Shown here in pieces: positions 37,395 through 46,054 of a stretch of DNA of 64,000 nt. The position numbers and the translations under genes were made by a program. Below the pieces are notes generated by a model that had not been told where the DNA came from, did not search any database, and was given only the letters and a program-made list of their open reading frames with translations. Within the stretch, counting starts at the first letter, position 1. Each line of letters starts with the position of its first letter. The DNA comes from Desulfosediminicola flagellatus (GTDB lineage: Bacteria > Desulfobacterota > Desulfobulbia > Desulfobulbales > Desulfocapsaceae): assembly GCF_005116655.2 (NCBI RefSeq), contig NZ_CP050698.1:5248001-5312000 (forward strand), written 5' to 3'.

Positions 37395-38210
37395 TTAGTT
37401 TTGCTGGTTATTTTTATACTCTTTATATTGCTGAACATGCATTTCGCTCAATGCACTTTTAGACATGCCATCCTCAAGAAATGTACCCCTGTCAGCCAGG
37501 CTGTTTTTATAGCTCTCATACTGACCATAGTGCATTTCACGAAGCTCTCCTCTCGTCATCATGTCATCACCGAAAATCACGCTGTCATCTTCAGTTTCTG
37601 ACTTGTACTCTTCATACTGCTGGATATGCATGGTGTAAAGCTGGTCTCTAGTCAAATCGTTTTCGAGTAAACTATCGCCATCCTCTTTCAAGTTCTGATA
37701 GTCTTCATATTGCTGATCATGCATGACAGTCAACTCACTTCTTGTCATACCATTCTCCATGAGTTCATAATCATTACTCAAGCCTGCCAGGTACTCACGA
37801 TACTGTTCATCATGCAACTCTTCAACTTCCTCAGCAGTCATTTCCTGGGGGAAGGACATCTGGTTACGATCTCGCGCAGTCCAGACATATTGCTTTGCAC
37901 CAAATGTTTTAACTGTAATGATTTTCTCTTCAACATTAAAAATCATGCTCTTATTTTGATGGGCAAATAGCCTAGATAATACTGTCCGTAACGGCATATT
38001 TTTATACGCAATAGATACCGGAATGTCCCTCTGTTCCTGATCAAATACAATTACAACACCTGTTTTGAATGAAATTTTGCCAAGAACACTTCCAAGTGTT
38101 TCATTCTTGGCTAAAATCGAAACAGGCTGACTGACCCATGAATCTCCAGTAACATCTGCATGCCCTGCTAGAGGCCAAATGACAAACAACAAAAAAATGT
38201 AATACTTCAT
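37395..38210 (-). CDS. Exported STN-domain protein with five 31-33-residue repeats (271 aa)
   Basis: Signal peptide MKYYIFLLFVIWPLAGHA, then a secretin/TonB short N-terminal (STN) domain at about 28-105 (VSILAKNETLGSVLGKISFKTG, IPVSIAYKNMPLRTVLSRLF). Residues about 122-271 consist of five repeats, each beginning M/LT..EL..MH.QQYEEYK and ending in an acidic stretch: MTAEEVEELHDEQYREYL, MTRSELTVMHDQQYEDYQ, LTRDQLYTMHIQQYEEYK, MTRGELREMHYGQYESYK, MSKSALSEMHVQQYKEYK. I know no named family for the repeat; it is probably helical. STN domains normally sit in outer-membrane secretins or TonB receptors and bind peptidoglycan or partner proteins; here no barrel follows. The start is 2 bp after the stop of the cohesin gene, so the two are cotranscribed. 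Confidence 0.85.
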   Translation of the reverse strand: MKYYIFLLFVIWPLAGHADVTGDSWVSQPVSILAKNETLGSVLGKISFKTGVVIVFDQEQRDIPVSIAYKNMPLRTVLSRLFAHQNKSMIFNVEEKIITVKTFGAKQYVWTARDRNQMSFPQEMTAEEVEELHDEQYREYLAGLSNDYELMENGMTRSELTVMHDQQYEDYQNLKEDGDSLLENDLTRDQLYTMHIQQYEEYKSETEDDSVIFGDDMMTRGELREMHYGQYESYKNSLADRGTFLEDGMSKSALSEMHVQQYKEYKNNQQN

Positions 38211-38212
38211 AA

Positions 38213-39139
38213 TTACTCGTTTTCTAGATCGAGCATAATAAGAAGAGCTGGAACTATTGCTGATCCATCTGATTGCATTCCATAGCCATCACCACCTGGA
38301 GCATTTACCACAGTCGGATCAAATGCATTACCTTCAGGATCTTGACTATCACGATTCAGATATTCTTGATAATCAGAGTATCCATCCTCATCGTAGTCAC
38401 CATTTTCAGAGAACACATCTAACGGATCACCAGGAGTACCCAGCGGTACGTTAGCAATCTCCCAATCATCATCGATTTTGTCTCCATCCGCGTCGAGAAT
38501 TGCAGGACTAATTACAAGTGAAGCGGGATTAACAGTAGAAACACTATGTGCCGGGTAGGTACCAGACGTGCCTATACCTACAAGAAATGGGATAAACTCC
38601 CCATCGGCACTATATCCAGCATCAGTATTACTGATTTTTGACTGGATAATAGAGACTGGATACGTTCCCGGACTCCCAGTAAGAGTAAAATTCAAGGTGA
38701 AAAGTTTGACGTTTAAACCCGTCCCGTTTTCAACCTTTGCTGCTGCAAGCATACTCCCTGTGGTAACACTACTCTGGAGTCCACTGACAGTATTATCTAC
38801 AATGGGTCGGTCATAATCTTTATTATCTACTGTGACATATCCCTGACCTGATGGAGTTGGGATATTCTGACTTACGAACGTTCCGAAAAAAGAACTATCA
38901 ACACTCGTGAGTGCTAAATTTGCTGTATCGTAAGTAACAGTGAATGATGCCCCGGCAACTATCGAAGCATTATCAATCCGAACCTCAATTGCAATGGGGT
39001 CGCCCTCATTCACTGTTATTTTACTTTGCCCAGTTGTTGAGACAAGAGACAACGTCTTGTCTTCAGCATGGGCAACTCCAAAACTCAGAGATGTCACACA
39101 TAGAAGAGCAAACAAACTGCTACAAATTCTTCTCTGCAT
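38213..39139 (-). CDS. Exported cohesin-domain protein with calcium-binding C-terminal repeats (308 aa)
   Basis: Signal peptide (SLFALLCVTSLSFGVAHAED), a cohesin-type beta-sandwich at about 28-190 (ITVNEGDPIAIEVRIDNAS, GASFTVTYDTANLALTSVD, LFTLNFTLTGSPGTYPV), and an Asp-rich calcium-binding segment of thrombospondin-3/dockerin type (DADGDKIDDDWE, NGDYDEDGYSDYQEYLN, about 218-265). Non-cellulosomal cohesin-like domains occur in many anaerobes and mediate protein-protein docking at the surface. First gene of a tight two-gene unit with the STN-repeat protein. No sorting signal (PEP-CTERM or LPXTG) is seen at the C-terminus. Confidence 0.82.
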   Translation of the reverse strand: MQRRICSSLFALLCVTSLSFGVAHAEDKTLSLVSTTGQSKITVNEGDPIAIEVRIDNASIVAGASFTVTYDTANLALTSVDSSFFGTFVSQNIPTPSGQGYVTVDNKDYDRPIVDNTVSGLQSSVTTGSMLAAAKVENGTGLNVKLFTLNFTLTGSPGTYPVSIIQSKISNTDAGYSADGEFIPFLVGIGTSGTYPAHSVSTVNPASLVISPAILDADGDKIDDDWEIANVPLGTPGDPLDVFSENGDYDEDGYSDYQEYLNRDSQDPEGNAFDPTVVNAPGGDGYGMQSDGSAIVPALLIMLDLENE

Positions 39140-39265
39140 GTATTTTTCCTATTCTAAATTAAAACAACATCAACATTAAGAAACATCGTGAAATTCTTGC
39201 TTTCCAGTGAGCATATAAAAAATGCTTTCACCTATTTACTTCGGATACAATGCCTAAATATAATA

Positions 39266-39676
39266 TCAGCTAATCAATGGGGGGGGAGTGGGTGGTTTTA
39301 TGATCAATGACTCATGTGACCCTATTACACTGAAATTAAATACAATACCACTTGCTGGTGCTGACAACTGTATTATTTCAGGCAAGAGATATGGAGATTT
39401 AGTTTCTACTATTAAAATCGTAGGCTGCTGATAAGGACCTCCATCAGTAGCTTCAATAATAATTACATTGCTTGCTGTAGAACGCAGTGCATTGAGTGAG
39501 GCAATAAATACAGCCTGAAACTCTAACTGTTCTGATATTGATGAGTCTGAAAGCTTTTGCATAAGCTGGACAACAGTTCTCAAGTCACTATGATTCTCAC
39601 CAGGCAAGCGCAATGATGCCTGCATAGAGATAGCATATAGAAAAACAGTAGTAATGAGAATAATCCTAACTCGCAT
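39266..39676 (-). CDS. Small exported protein, unknown function (136 aa)
   Basis: Not recognised. From the ATG at 39676 it begins with a short signal peptide (MRVRIILITTVFLYAISMQASL) and continues with a helical then beta-rich region (QLMQKLSDSSISEQLEFQAVF, NVIIIEATDGGP). The frame is open to 39805 but that extension has no exported-protein character. A run of eight C on the coding strand (39279-39286) lies six codons from the stop, inside PTPPPLIS, so slippage would alter only the C-terminal tail. Same strand as the cohesin gene, 127 bp upstream. Moderate confidence that it is a real gene. Confidence 0.5.
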   Translation of the reverse strand: MRVRIILITTVFLYAISMQASLRLPGENHSDLRTVVQLMQKLSDSSISEQLEFQAVFIASLNALRSTASNVIIIEATDGGPYQQPTILIVETKSPYLLPEIIQLSAPASGIVFNFSVIGSHESLIIKPPTPPPLIS

Positions 39677-40207
39677 GCCAGCGTTCCATCTGAGTCTTTG
39701 ATTAAATAAATTATTTAAGGCACATATATCATTTCCGATTATTCTGTGCAACAATAAGTACGAAGCATTTTCAACCCGTTCCCTCATATAACTACACACC
39801 AGCAAACAACATAATATCTAATTACTAGATCTTAAAGACTGCTAATTATGCCAAAACTGCTGAATTATCAATAGATCTAAAGGAATGCACAAAACGACAG
39901 CAGGAAGATGTTTGTCATCTACTCAGTCTTAGAATTCGCCTTTTTTTATTTCTATGCCCTCCACTGTTACTCATCATCTATCAGCTATATCCTCAATGCT
40001 AAATAGGATATTTAATATCATTATTAGCACCAAGAGGCTGTTTGAATACTTTCATGACACAATACTGGAAAATTCAATAATAAAAGATTATACAGAGATG
40101 CAGATGATAGCCAGCACCTTGACTAACAACTACGATTTTCCTTTTATAATCATTAACGATGCCGTACTTACTACCATCTTCATTCACTCAATTTTTCTTA
40201 TCGTATT
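39677..40207. other. Divergent intergenic stretch, about 530 bp
   Basis: AT-rich region between oppositely oriented exported-protein genes; must hold promoters for both. An open frame at 39954-40253 has no ribosome site or protein-like composition. Nothing else is recognised. Confidence 0.4.
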
Positions 40208-40693
40208 ATGTTTTCACAAAGCGAATCAACTCTCAAATTTCTGTCAATATTAATAGTTACACTTGGACTCTTGTCTTTACGCACTGTGGTAAGTGCTGCA
40301 GAAATAGAAATTGTACGTATCGATACGGCACCTTCTCCCCGATTCTCAATAGAAATTGATAAAGCCGAACAATTGGCAGGCCTTAAGATCGTACTCAACT
40401 ACCCTGCCGACTTGCTCATCTATACTGATGGAACAAAGACAGACATAACTTCATCGTTCATGTATGTTATCAACGACAAACAGCCAGGTAGGCTCATTCT
40501 TGTGATGGCCAGTGCCAAAGGAATATCTGGAAAGTCAGTAGAACTCTTCAATCTCGAATTTACACATATTGCTAATAGGGAAACAAGGGTAGATGATTTA
40601 AAGATCGAACAATGTGAATTGATGAGTGAATTTTTAAAAACAATCCCATGCGAACTCAATTCTTCACAGCTACAAATCGAAAAGTCTCAGTAG
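40208..40693 (+). CDS. Second exported cohesin-like protein (161 aa)
   Basis: A signal peptide (LKFLSILIVTLGLLSLRTVVSAA) is followed by one cohesin-like beta-sandwich (FSIEIDKAEQLAGLKIVLNY, LLIYTDGTKTDITSSFM, GRLILVMASAKGISG, KSVELFNLEFTHI). It lacks the calcium-binding tail of the larger cohesin protein on the other strand. It sits 68 bp before kpsS and in the same direction, so it may be cotranscribed with the end of the capsule locus. Function is inferred only as surface protein docking. Confidence 0.72.
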   Translation: MFSQSESTLKFLSILIVTLGLLSLRTVVSAAEIEIVRIDTAPSPRFSIEIDKAEQLAGLKIVLNYPADLLIYTDGTKTDITSSFMYVINDKQPGRLILVMASAKGISGKSVELFNLEFTHIANRETRVDDLKIEQCELMSEFLKTIPCELNSSQLQIEKSQ

Positions 40694-40760
40694 CAATCAA
40701 CCTGCTCTTCAATTTCACACTAACTACATTGACTTTTCCTTCTCAATTGATATTTCTCCC

Positions 40761-41960
40761 ATGAAAATAATTGGTCCGATTTCGCAATCAAAAATACTAT
40801 TTCTTCAAGGCCCAATGGGTTATTTTTTCCGTAACCTCAGTCGTCATTTTTCTTCACATGGAGCAACAACACATACAATTTGCTTTAACGCTGGCGACTG
40901 GCTTTTCAGTGATTCCGAAAACAGATACAACTTTTTTGCCAGTCTCTCTGAATGGGAACCATTCTTCACTAATTTCATTTCAGATTTCGCTATTAGTAAA
41001 ATATTTCTATTCGGGAATTGCCGTCAATACCATAAAGCAGCAATCAAAATTGCTCAGGAAGCTGGTATAGAGGTTTACGTCTTCGAAGAGGGTTACATAA
41101 GGCCGAACTACATAACCCTTGAAAAGAATGGTGTTAATGGTGACAGTGGCTTGCCAAAAGATCCTTCTTTTTATAATAAGTGGCAAATCAGGCCTACTGG
41201 TTCTGAGAGTGCTGCAGAGAACCGATTTTTAAAAATGGCTTTATTAGCCACCATATATTACCTCGCAACTGCGAGCTTTAAGCCTGTCTATCCTCACTAC
41301 ATTCACCACAGGTCTCTTAACCTTGGAAAAGAGTTTTTTTCTGGACTTAGAAATTTCATCCGAAAATTTAGTCTCTCTATAACAGAGAGACACTTCGAGA
41401 AGATGCTAACCTCCCTAATAAATGACACTTATTACTTTGTTCCTCTACAAACACGAACAGACTTTCAACTCACTGAATATTCAGATTTCTCAAGCATAGA
41501 AGAATTTATCACAGAAGTTATCACTTCCTTCTCAAAGTATGCCCCCCCAGAAACTTACCTTGTAATCAAACATCATCCCATGGAACGCGGCATGAGCAAC
41601 TATAAACAACTCATCTCAGATCTTTCCAGTAAACATGGGGTTGAAGATCGAGTCTTTACCCTTTTTGATGTGCATCTACCGACATGCCTAAAAAAGGCTA
41701 TTGGCACTATAACAATTAATTCTACAGTAGGATTGTCTTCTCTTTTTCACGGGACTCCCACTATTGCACTTGGAACAGCTATATACGATATAGAAGGTTT
41801 GACGTGCAAAGGCATGAAACTAGATGATTTCTGGACGCAATTCGTTATGCCTGATCGTAGATTGTTTAGAAAGTTTCGCAATTATGTAATCATACACACA
41901 CAGCTGAATGGTGGTTTCTATGGAAGATTCCCTGATTTTTCTTCCGAGAAACATTGTTAG
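40761..41960 (+). CDS. kpsS: Capsule beta-Kdo transferase KpsS (399 aa)
   Basis: Adds the first Kdo to phosphatidylglycerol, after which KpsC extends the linker. Family marks: ILFLQGPMGYFFRNLSRHF, THTICFNAGDWLFS, VYVFEEGYIRPNYITLE, YLVIKHHPMERGMSNY and TITINSTVGLSSLFHGTPT. Full length for KpsS (about 390-400). It lies 16 kb downstream of kpsE, with the variable block and the exported-protein cassette between, which is the normal group 2 design of variable genes between conserved flanks. A C7 run at 41542-41548 (YAPPETYL) is a possible slippage site. Confidence 0.92.
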   Translation: MKIIGPISQSKILFLQGPMGYFFRNLSRHFSSHGATTHTICFNAGDWLFSDSENRYNFFASLSEWEPFFTNFISDFAISKIFLFGNCRQYHKAAIKIAQEAGIEVYVFEEGYIRPNYITLEKNGVNGDSGLPKDPSFYNKWQIRPTGSESAAENRFLKMALLATIYYLATASFKPVYPHYIHHRSLNLGKEFFSGLRNFIRKFSLSITERHFEKMLTSLINDTYYFVPLQTRTDFQLTEYSDFSSIEEFITEVITSFSKYAPPETYLVIKHHPMERGMSNYKQLISDLSSKHGVEDRVFTLFDVHLPTCLKKAIGTITINSTVGLSSLFHGTPTIALGTAIYDIEGLTCKGMKLDDFWTQFVMPDRRLFRKFRNYVIIHTQLNGGFYGRFPDFSSEKHC

Positions 41961-41985
41961 TTATAGCATCGCAACCATTCTTGCG

Positions 41986-42545
41986 CTAAAAAACATAACC
42001 AACCTGTAACCCAAATGTCTCCAGACCGTTATTGGGTTCTGCTAAACCCGCATTCGAAATATGGTCAAATGAAAGCGCAAAGTTCCAGTTTTCGTTGATT
42101 CTGAACCCCATGCTGACTGCACCTCTAAACAGCAACCTGGATCCTAATCGTTGACAATCAGGGTCACTACTTTCCAACTCACCGGTGTGTTTTGCTCCAC
42201 CAAAGTCTATAGAGAAAAATACAGTTTCATCTGTTTCAAATTCCCAGGCAAGTCCAGCATAGAACTGATGATTTTCATTCCCTAAATGCAAAAGAGCACC
42301 AAGTATAGATCTTGATTTACTCAGTACTTTAAAAAAATTATTATCAAGTGGATAAAAATAGAATTTGAGGCTCAAATCCACTCCGTCCTCATGCATTTCA
42401 CCCAGGTTACTACATCATATATTGCCAACCCCACCCTCACCTCATCAAGAACGCTTGAATCTCCAGGCTCTGCAATCGTTCCTCCAAAAACAAAAGAGGG
42501 GAACCCGAGAACCGGATCCCCCTCCACACACAGGCAGTCTGCTCA
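41986..42545 (-). pseudogene. Frameshifted PagL-like lipid A 3-O-deacylase (acyloxyacyl hydrolase)
   Basis: The intact 3' part (41986-42396) encodes 136 residues ending SFDHISNAGLAEPNNGLETFGLQVGYVF (written here as two parts: SFDHISNAGLAEPNNG and LETFGLQVGYVF), the PagL C-terminal signature with the catalytic His-Ser pair in HxSNAGL. The expected N-terminal strand, DEVRVGLAIYDVVTW, is found just upstream in another frame (about 42397-42440), preceded by VEGDPVLGFPSFVFGG and an in-frame TGA near 42545. So the gene is broken by a frameshift near 42397 and a stop in the signal-peptide region. PagL removes an acyl chain from lipid A in the outer membrane. A sequencing error could mimic the frameshift. 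Confidence 0.6.
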
Positions 42546-42592
42546 GATGCCCGTGCCTGCTACTGCGAAAGTGTTACATCGTGCAATAGCTT

Positions 42593-44629
42593 TTATCCCT
42601 GAACCATCTTTCTAATCTCTTCTACGATCTCAGGATTCGCGAGTGTCATAACATTACCAACGTCGCCTTTATTTGAGATCGCGCCAAGTACCCTTCTCAT
42701 CAGTTTGCCTGAGCGGGTCTTAGGCATATCGGGCACTATCCAGACATTCTTACACTTGGCGATCTTTCCGATCTGGTAAGTGATAGCGTCTGCAACCTTT
42801 TGCTGCAGTTCCGGAGTGGCTTCGATACCTGGTCTAAGCGATACATACAGCTCCGGCTCCTTACCTTTGATCTCATGGGCAACCGGCACAACAGCTGCTT
42901 CTGCGACCTCAGGTACTGTCAGTGCTGCAGATTCGATTTCCTTGGTTCCAAGACGATGACCGGATACATTAATAACATCATCAATTCTACCAAGCACACG
43001 AACATACCCATCAGCTGCAAGCATAGCAGCATCACCTGTCATGTACGGCCAGTCACGCCAGTCCTTACTGCTACGATCATTGTTGTACATGCCGAAATAG
43101 CTCTCGACAAAACGCTCACGATCGCCCCATACTGTCATCATCATACCCGGCCATGGATTCTTGATGCAGATGTTACCAGCCTTGCCACAACCTGGTGCAA
43201 GCTCAGCTCCAGTCTCATCGAAAACAACAGGATGTATACCAGGAACACCAGGCCCTGCACTACCAGCTTTCATCGGCTGCATACCGGGAACAGTTGAACA
43301 TAAGAAACCACCGGTCTCTGTCTGCCAATAGGTATCAACAATTGCAGCCTCACCACGACCGACTACATTATAGTACCACTTCCAAACCTCAGGCTCGATT
43401 GGCTCACCAACCGTTGTCATATGCTTAAACTTGTAATTATACTTGGCTGGCTCATCCGGCCCTACTTTTCTGAGTGCGCGAATGGCTGTCGGAGCAGTAT
43501 GGAAAATATTAACATCGAGCTCCTGAGCAATTCTCCACGAGCGACCTGCATCTGGATACGTTGGTACACCCTCATAAATTACTGACGATGCACAAAGTGC
43601 CAACGGTCCGTAAACAATAAAGGAATGACCGGTAATCCAGCCGATATCAGCCATACACCAGTAGACATCCTCAGGATGAATATCCTGAATATACTTTGAC
43701 ATTGCTGTAACGTATGACAGATAACCACCTGTTCCGTGCTGACAACCTTTTGGCTTACCAGTTGTTCCAGATGTATACATCAGGAACAATGGGTCTTCAG
43801 AGAGCATTTCCTCTGGCTCAACAAGAGCACCGTAATACTTTTTCAGCTCCTGGTTGACCACAATATCCCGACCTTCAACTAATGGTGCTTCACACGACAT
43901 TTTACCTGGATAACGCTGCCATACAAGTAACGTGTCAACTTTCTGACCACCGTCTGCTGCAAGAGTACATGCTTCATCATCTACAGATTTATGATCAAGC
44001 AGTTTACCTGAACGATAGTATGAATCCATTGTAATAAGAACACGGCTATTGGAATCAATAACCCTGTCAGCACATGCACTGGCAGAAAAACCACCAAAAA
44101 CAACCGAATGGATGACACCTATTCTTGCACAGGCAAGCATAGTGATCGGCAGTTCAGCAGACATAGGCATATGTATTGTAACCCTGTCGCCTTTCTTCAG
44201 TTTTGCAGTGTTTTTCAAAAGTGCTGCAAACTCGTTAACTCTGGTATACAATTCCTGATAGGTGATATGACAAACGCGCTCATCTTCAGGCTCCGCAACA
44301 AAGTGAATAGCTGTCTTATTTTTATTTTCTGCAAGATGTCTGTCGATGCAGTTGTAGCTCGCGTTTAACTTCCCACCTTTGAACCACTTAAAGCTGGGAG
44401 CATCACTGGTATCAAGCACTTCGTCCCACTTTTTGTACCAGGTAAGCATATCTGCAAATTCAGTATAATAGTCAGGAAAATTATCAAGGCTGAAACGCTC
44501 GAAAATCGACTTATCGGTGAGGTTTGCCTGAGCGATAAATTCTTCTGACGGGTTGATATACTCTTCTTCTTTCCAATGTACGGCTATCTGGGCTTCAGAA
44601 GTTTCTACGACTTTTGTTTCGTCACTCAT
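42593..44629 (-). CDS. acs: Acetyl-CoA synthetase (AMP-forming, 678 aa)
   Basis: Activates acetate with ATP and CoA to acetyl-CoA. The adenylate-forming motifs are all present: YTSGTTGKPKGCQHG, the A5-type YWQTETGG, the hinge region GRIDDVINVSGHRLGTKEIE, and the C-terminal TRSGKLMRR whose lysine is the usual acetylation control site. N-terminal IFERFSLDNFPDYYTEFADM fits the ACAS_N segment. It lies 99 bp downstream of an OFA-family carboxylate transporter on the same strand, which suggests joint acetate uptake and activation, either for growth or for scavenging acetate. Confidence 0.95.
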   Translation of the reverse strand: MSDETKVVETSEAQIAVHWKEEEYINPSEEFIAQANLTDKSIFERFSLDNFPDYYTEFADMLTWYKKWDEVLDTSDAPSFKWFKGGKLNASYNCIDRHLAENKNKTAIHFVAEPEDERVCHITYQELYTRVNEFAALLKNTAKLKKGDRVTIHMPMSAELPITMLACARIGVIHSVVFGGFSASACADRVIDSNSRVLITMDSYYRSGKLLDHKSVDDEACTLAADGGQKVDTLLVWQRYPGKMSCEAPLVEGRDIVVNQELKKYYGALVEPEEMLSEDPLFLMYTSGTTGKPKGCQHGTGGYLSYVTAMSKYIQDIHPEDVYWCMADIGWITGHSFIVYGPLALCASSVIYEGVPTYPDAGRSWRIAQELDVNIFHTAPTAIRALRKVGPDEPAKYNYKFKHMTTVGEPIEPEVWKWYYNVVGRGEAAIVDTYWQTETGGFLCSTVPGMQPMKAGSAGPGVPGIHPVVFDETGAELAPGCGKAGNICIKNPWPGMMMTVWGDRERFVESYFGMYNNDRSSKDWRDWPYMTGDAAMLAADGYVRVLGRIDDVINVSGHRLGTKEIESAALTVPEVAEAAVVPVAHEIKGKEPELYVSLRPGIEATPELQQKVADAITYQIGKIAKCKNVWIVPDMPKTRSGKLMRRVLGAISNKGDVGNVMTLANPEIVEEIRKMVQG

Positions 44630-44728
44630 CTAGTTACTCCTTCATATGATTTGAATGTAACAGCGTACGATACGCGTTGGAGATGAATATCCTCCCCAGA
44701 TCTGTGTTTGGATAGAGTTGGCTGTCCT

Positions 44729-46054
44729 TTAAACTCGAACCGACTCAGTATCCTCTTTGCCATGATATGCTTCATAATTGGGCCGCGTTACAACCTTAGC
44801 CAGAATAACTCCTAGAATAAGCAATGCGCCTGAGAGATAGAATGCATAGTTCAGGCTTCCGGTAACATCCTGAATCCAGCCACCAAGACGAGCCACGAAA
44901 ACACCGCAACCCCAACCGATGAAGACTATTCCGTAATTTGCACCCAGGTTTTTCGCTCCAAAGAAATCTGCAGTAAATGAAGGCATAAGCGCAAGGCCAC
45001 CGCCGTACTGCCAGTATGCGATACCAACAACAACAAACAGTAACAATACATTCTTAGATGCAATAACCATCGGTAATGAGAAGAGACACAGTGCAGAAAT
45101 GCCGCAGTTCAGTGCGTAGGCATTTGTACGACCTATCTTATCCGAATATGCACCTGTTCCGACACGACCTGCTGCGTTAACAAATCCGCCAAAAGAGACA
45201 AGGATCCATGCGTTGGCCAGGAAGAATGGAATATCTTTGGCTGTCGAGGCAAGGATACCTTTGGCACTACTGATGATGAGAAGACCTGATTGGGTGGTTA
45301 GGATGAACATGAATATAAGTGCGTAGCATTGCCAGGTCTTGCTCATCTCAGCAGTAGTCCAACTTGCAACATAACTCGCTGCACCTTTGTCTTGAGTATT
45401 GTCAACACCAGGAGGCACATAGCCCTCTTCAGGTGTCTTAAGAAGTTGTCCTGCGATAATAACAACAACAGCAAAGAATGTACCCAGTCCGATGAAACTT
45501 CCGGTTACACCATATTTATCAATGAGGTACTGGCCCAGATAACCGATATAGAGTGCAGCACCACCGTAGCCACCAACAACCAGACCGGCTACCAGACCAC
45601 GTTTTTTCGGTCCGAACCATTTAAGAGCTGCAGGAGTCGGAGCAGCATAACCAATACCCATGCCCATTCCACCGAGAATACCGAAGCCTACAAGAAGGCC
45701 TGTGTAGCTTTTCATCAACCCGGCGAGGATACAACCTGCCGCCAGCAACAAGCCGCCCAGTGTTGCGCCAAACTTAGGGCTGATCTTATCTTGAATTTTG
45801 CCACCCGGGATCATGAACACCGCGAAGATAATTACACAAAGGGTAAATGGAGTTGCCGCCTGAGCGTTTGTCAGATAGGTCCAGCCTGCATTCATGCTGT
45901 CAGCCGGGAACTTTTGCCCGGCCAGGTCTACGTTCACCAGTGCGGATTTCCAAATACTCCAGGCATAAAGTATACCGAGACATAGATTGATAGATGTCCC
46001 CGCAAATGTTGTGATCCACGCTTGGATTGGTACTTTTTGATCCTGTTGCATCAT
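44729..46054 (-). CDS. OFA-family MFS monocarboxylate transporter (441 aa)
   Basis: Twelve-helix major facilitator of the oxalate/formate antiporter family. Marks: WITTFAGTSINLCLGILYAWSIW in helix 1, GGKIQDKISPKFG (loop 2-3 motif), GMGIGYAAPTPAALKWFGPKKRGLVAGL, and NAAGRVGTGAYSDKIGR in the second half. In anaerobic proteobacteria such carriers next to acs or lactate genes are thought to move acetate, lactate or related acids. The ATG at 46054 with AAAGGAGATACAG is preferred over the upstream extension. Promoter region discussed separately. Confidence 0.9.
   Translation of the reverse strand: MMQQDQKVPIQAWITTFAGTSINLCLGILYAWSIWKSALVNVDLAGQKFPADSMNAGWTYLTNAQAATPFTLCVIIFAVFMIPGGKIQDKISPKFGATLGGLLLAAGCILAGLMKSYTGLLVGFGILGGMGMGIGYAAPTPAALKWFGPKKRGLVAGLVVGGYGGAALYIGYLGQYLIDKYGVTGSFIGLGTFFAVVVIIAGQLLKTPEEGYVPPGVDNTQDKGAASYVASWTTAEMSKTWQCYALIFMFILTTQSGLLIISSAKGILASTAKDIPFFLANAWILVSFGGFVNAAGRVGTGAYSDKIGRTNAYALNCGISALCLFSLPMVIASKNVLLLFVVVGIAYWQYGGGLALMPSFTADFFGAKNLGANYGIVFIGWGCGVFVARLGGWIQDVTGSLNYAFYLSGALLILGVILAKVVTRPNYEAYHGKEDTESVRV

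Noticed and set aside
39954..40253. 99-codon plus frame before the second cohesin gene
   Set aside because: No ribosome site, biased Ile/Phe/Thr composition from AT-rich DNA, and it overlaps the signal peptide of the real gene.
42365..42615. Plus-strand frames across the pagL-acs gap
   Set aside because: They read antisense to the pagL remnant, which explains the coding-like composition.
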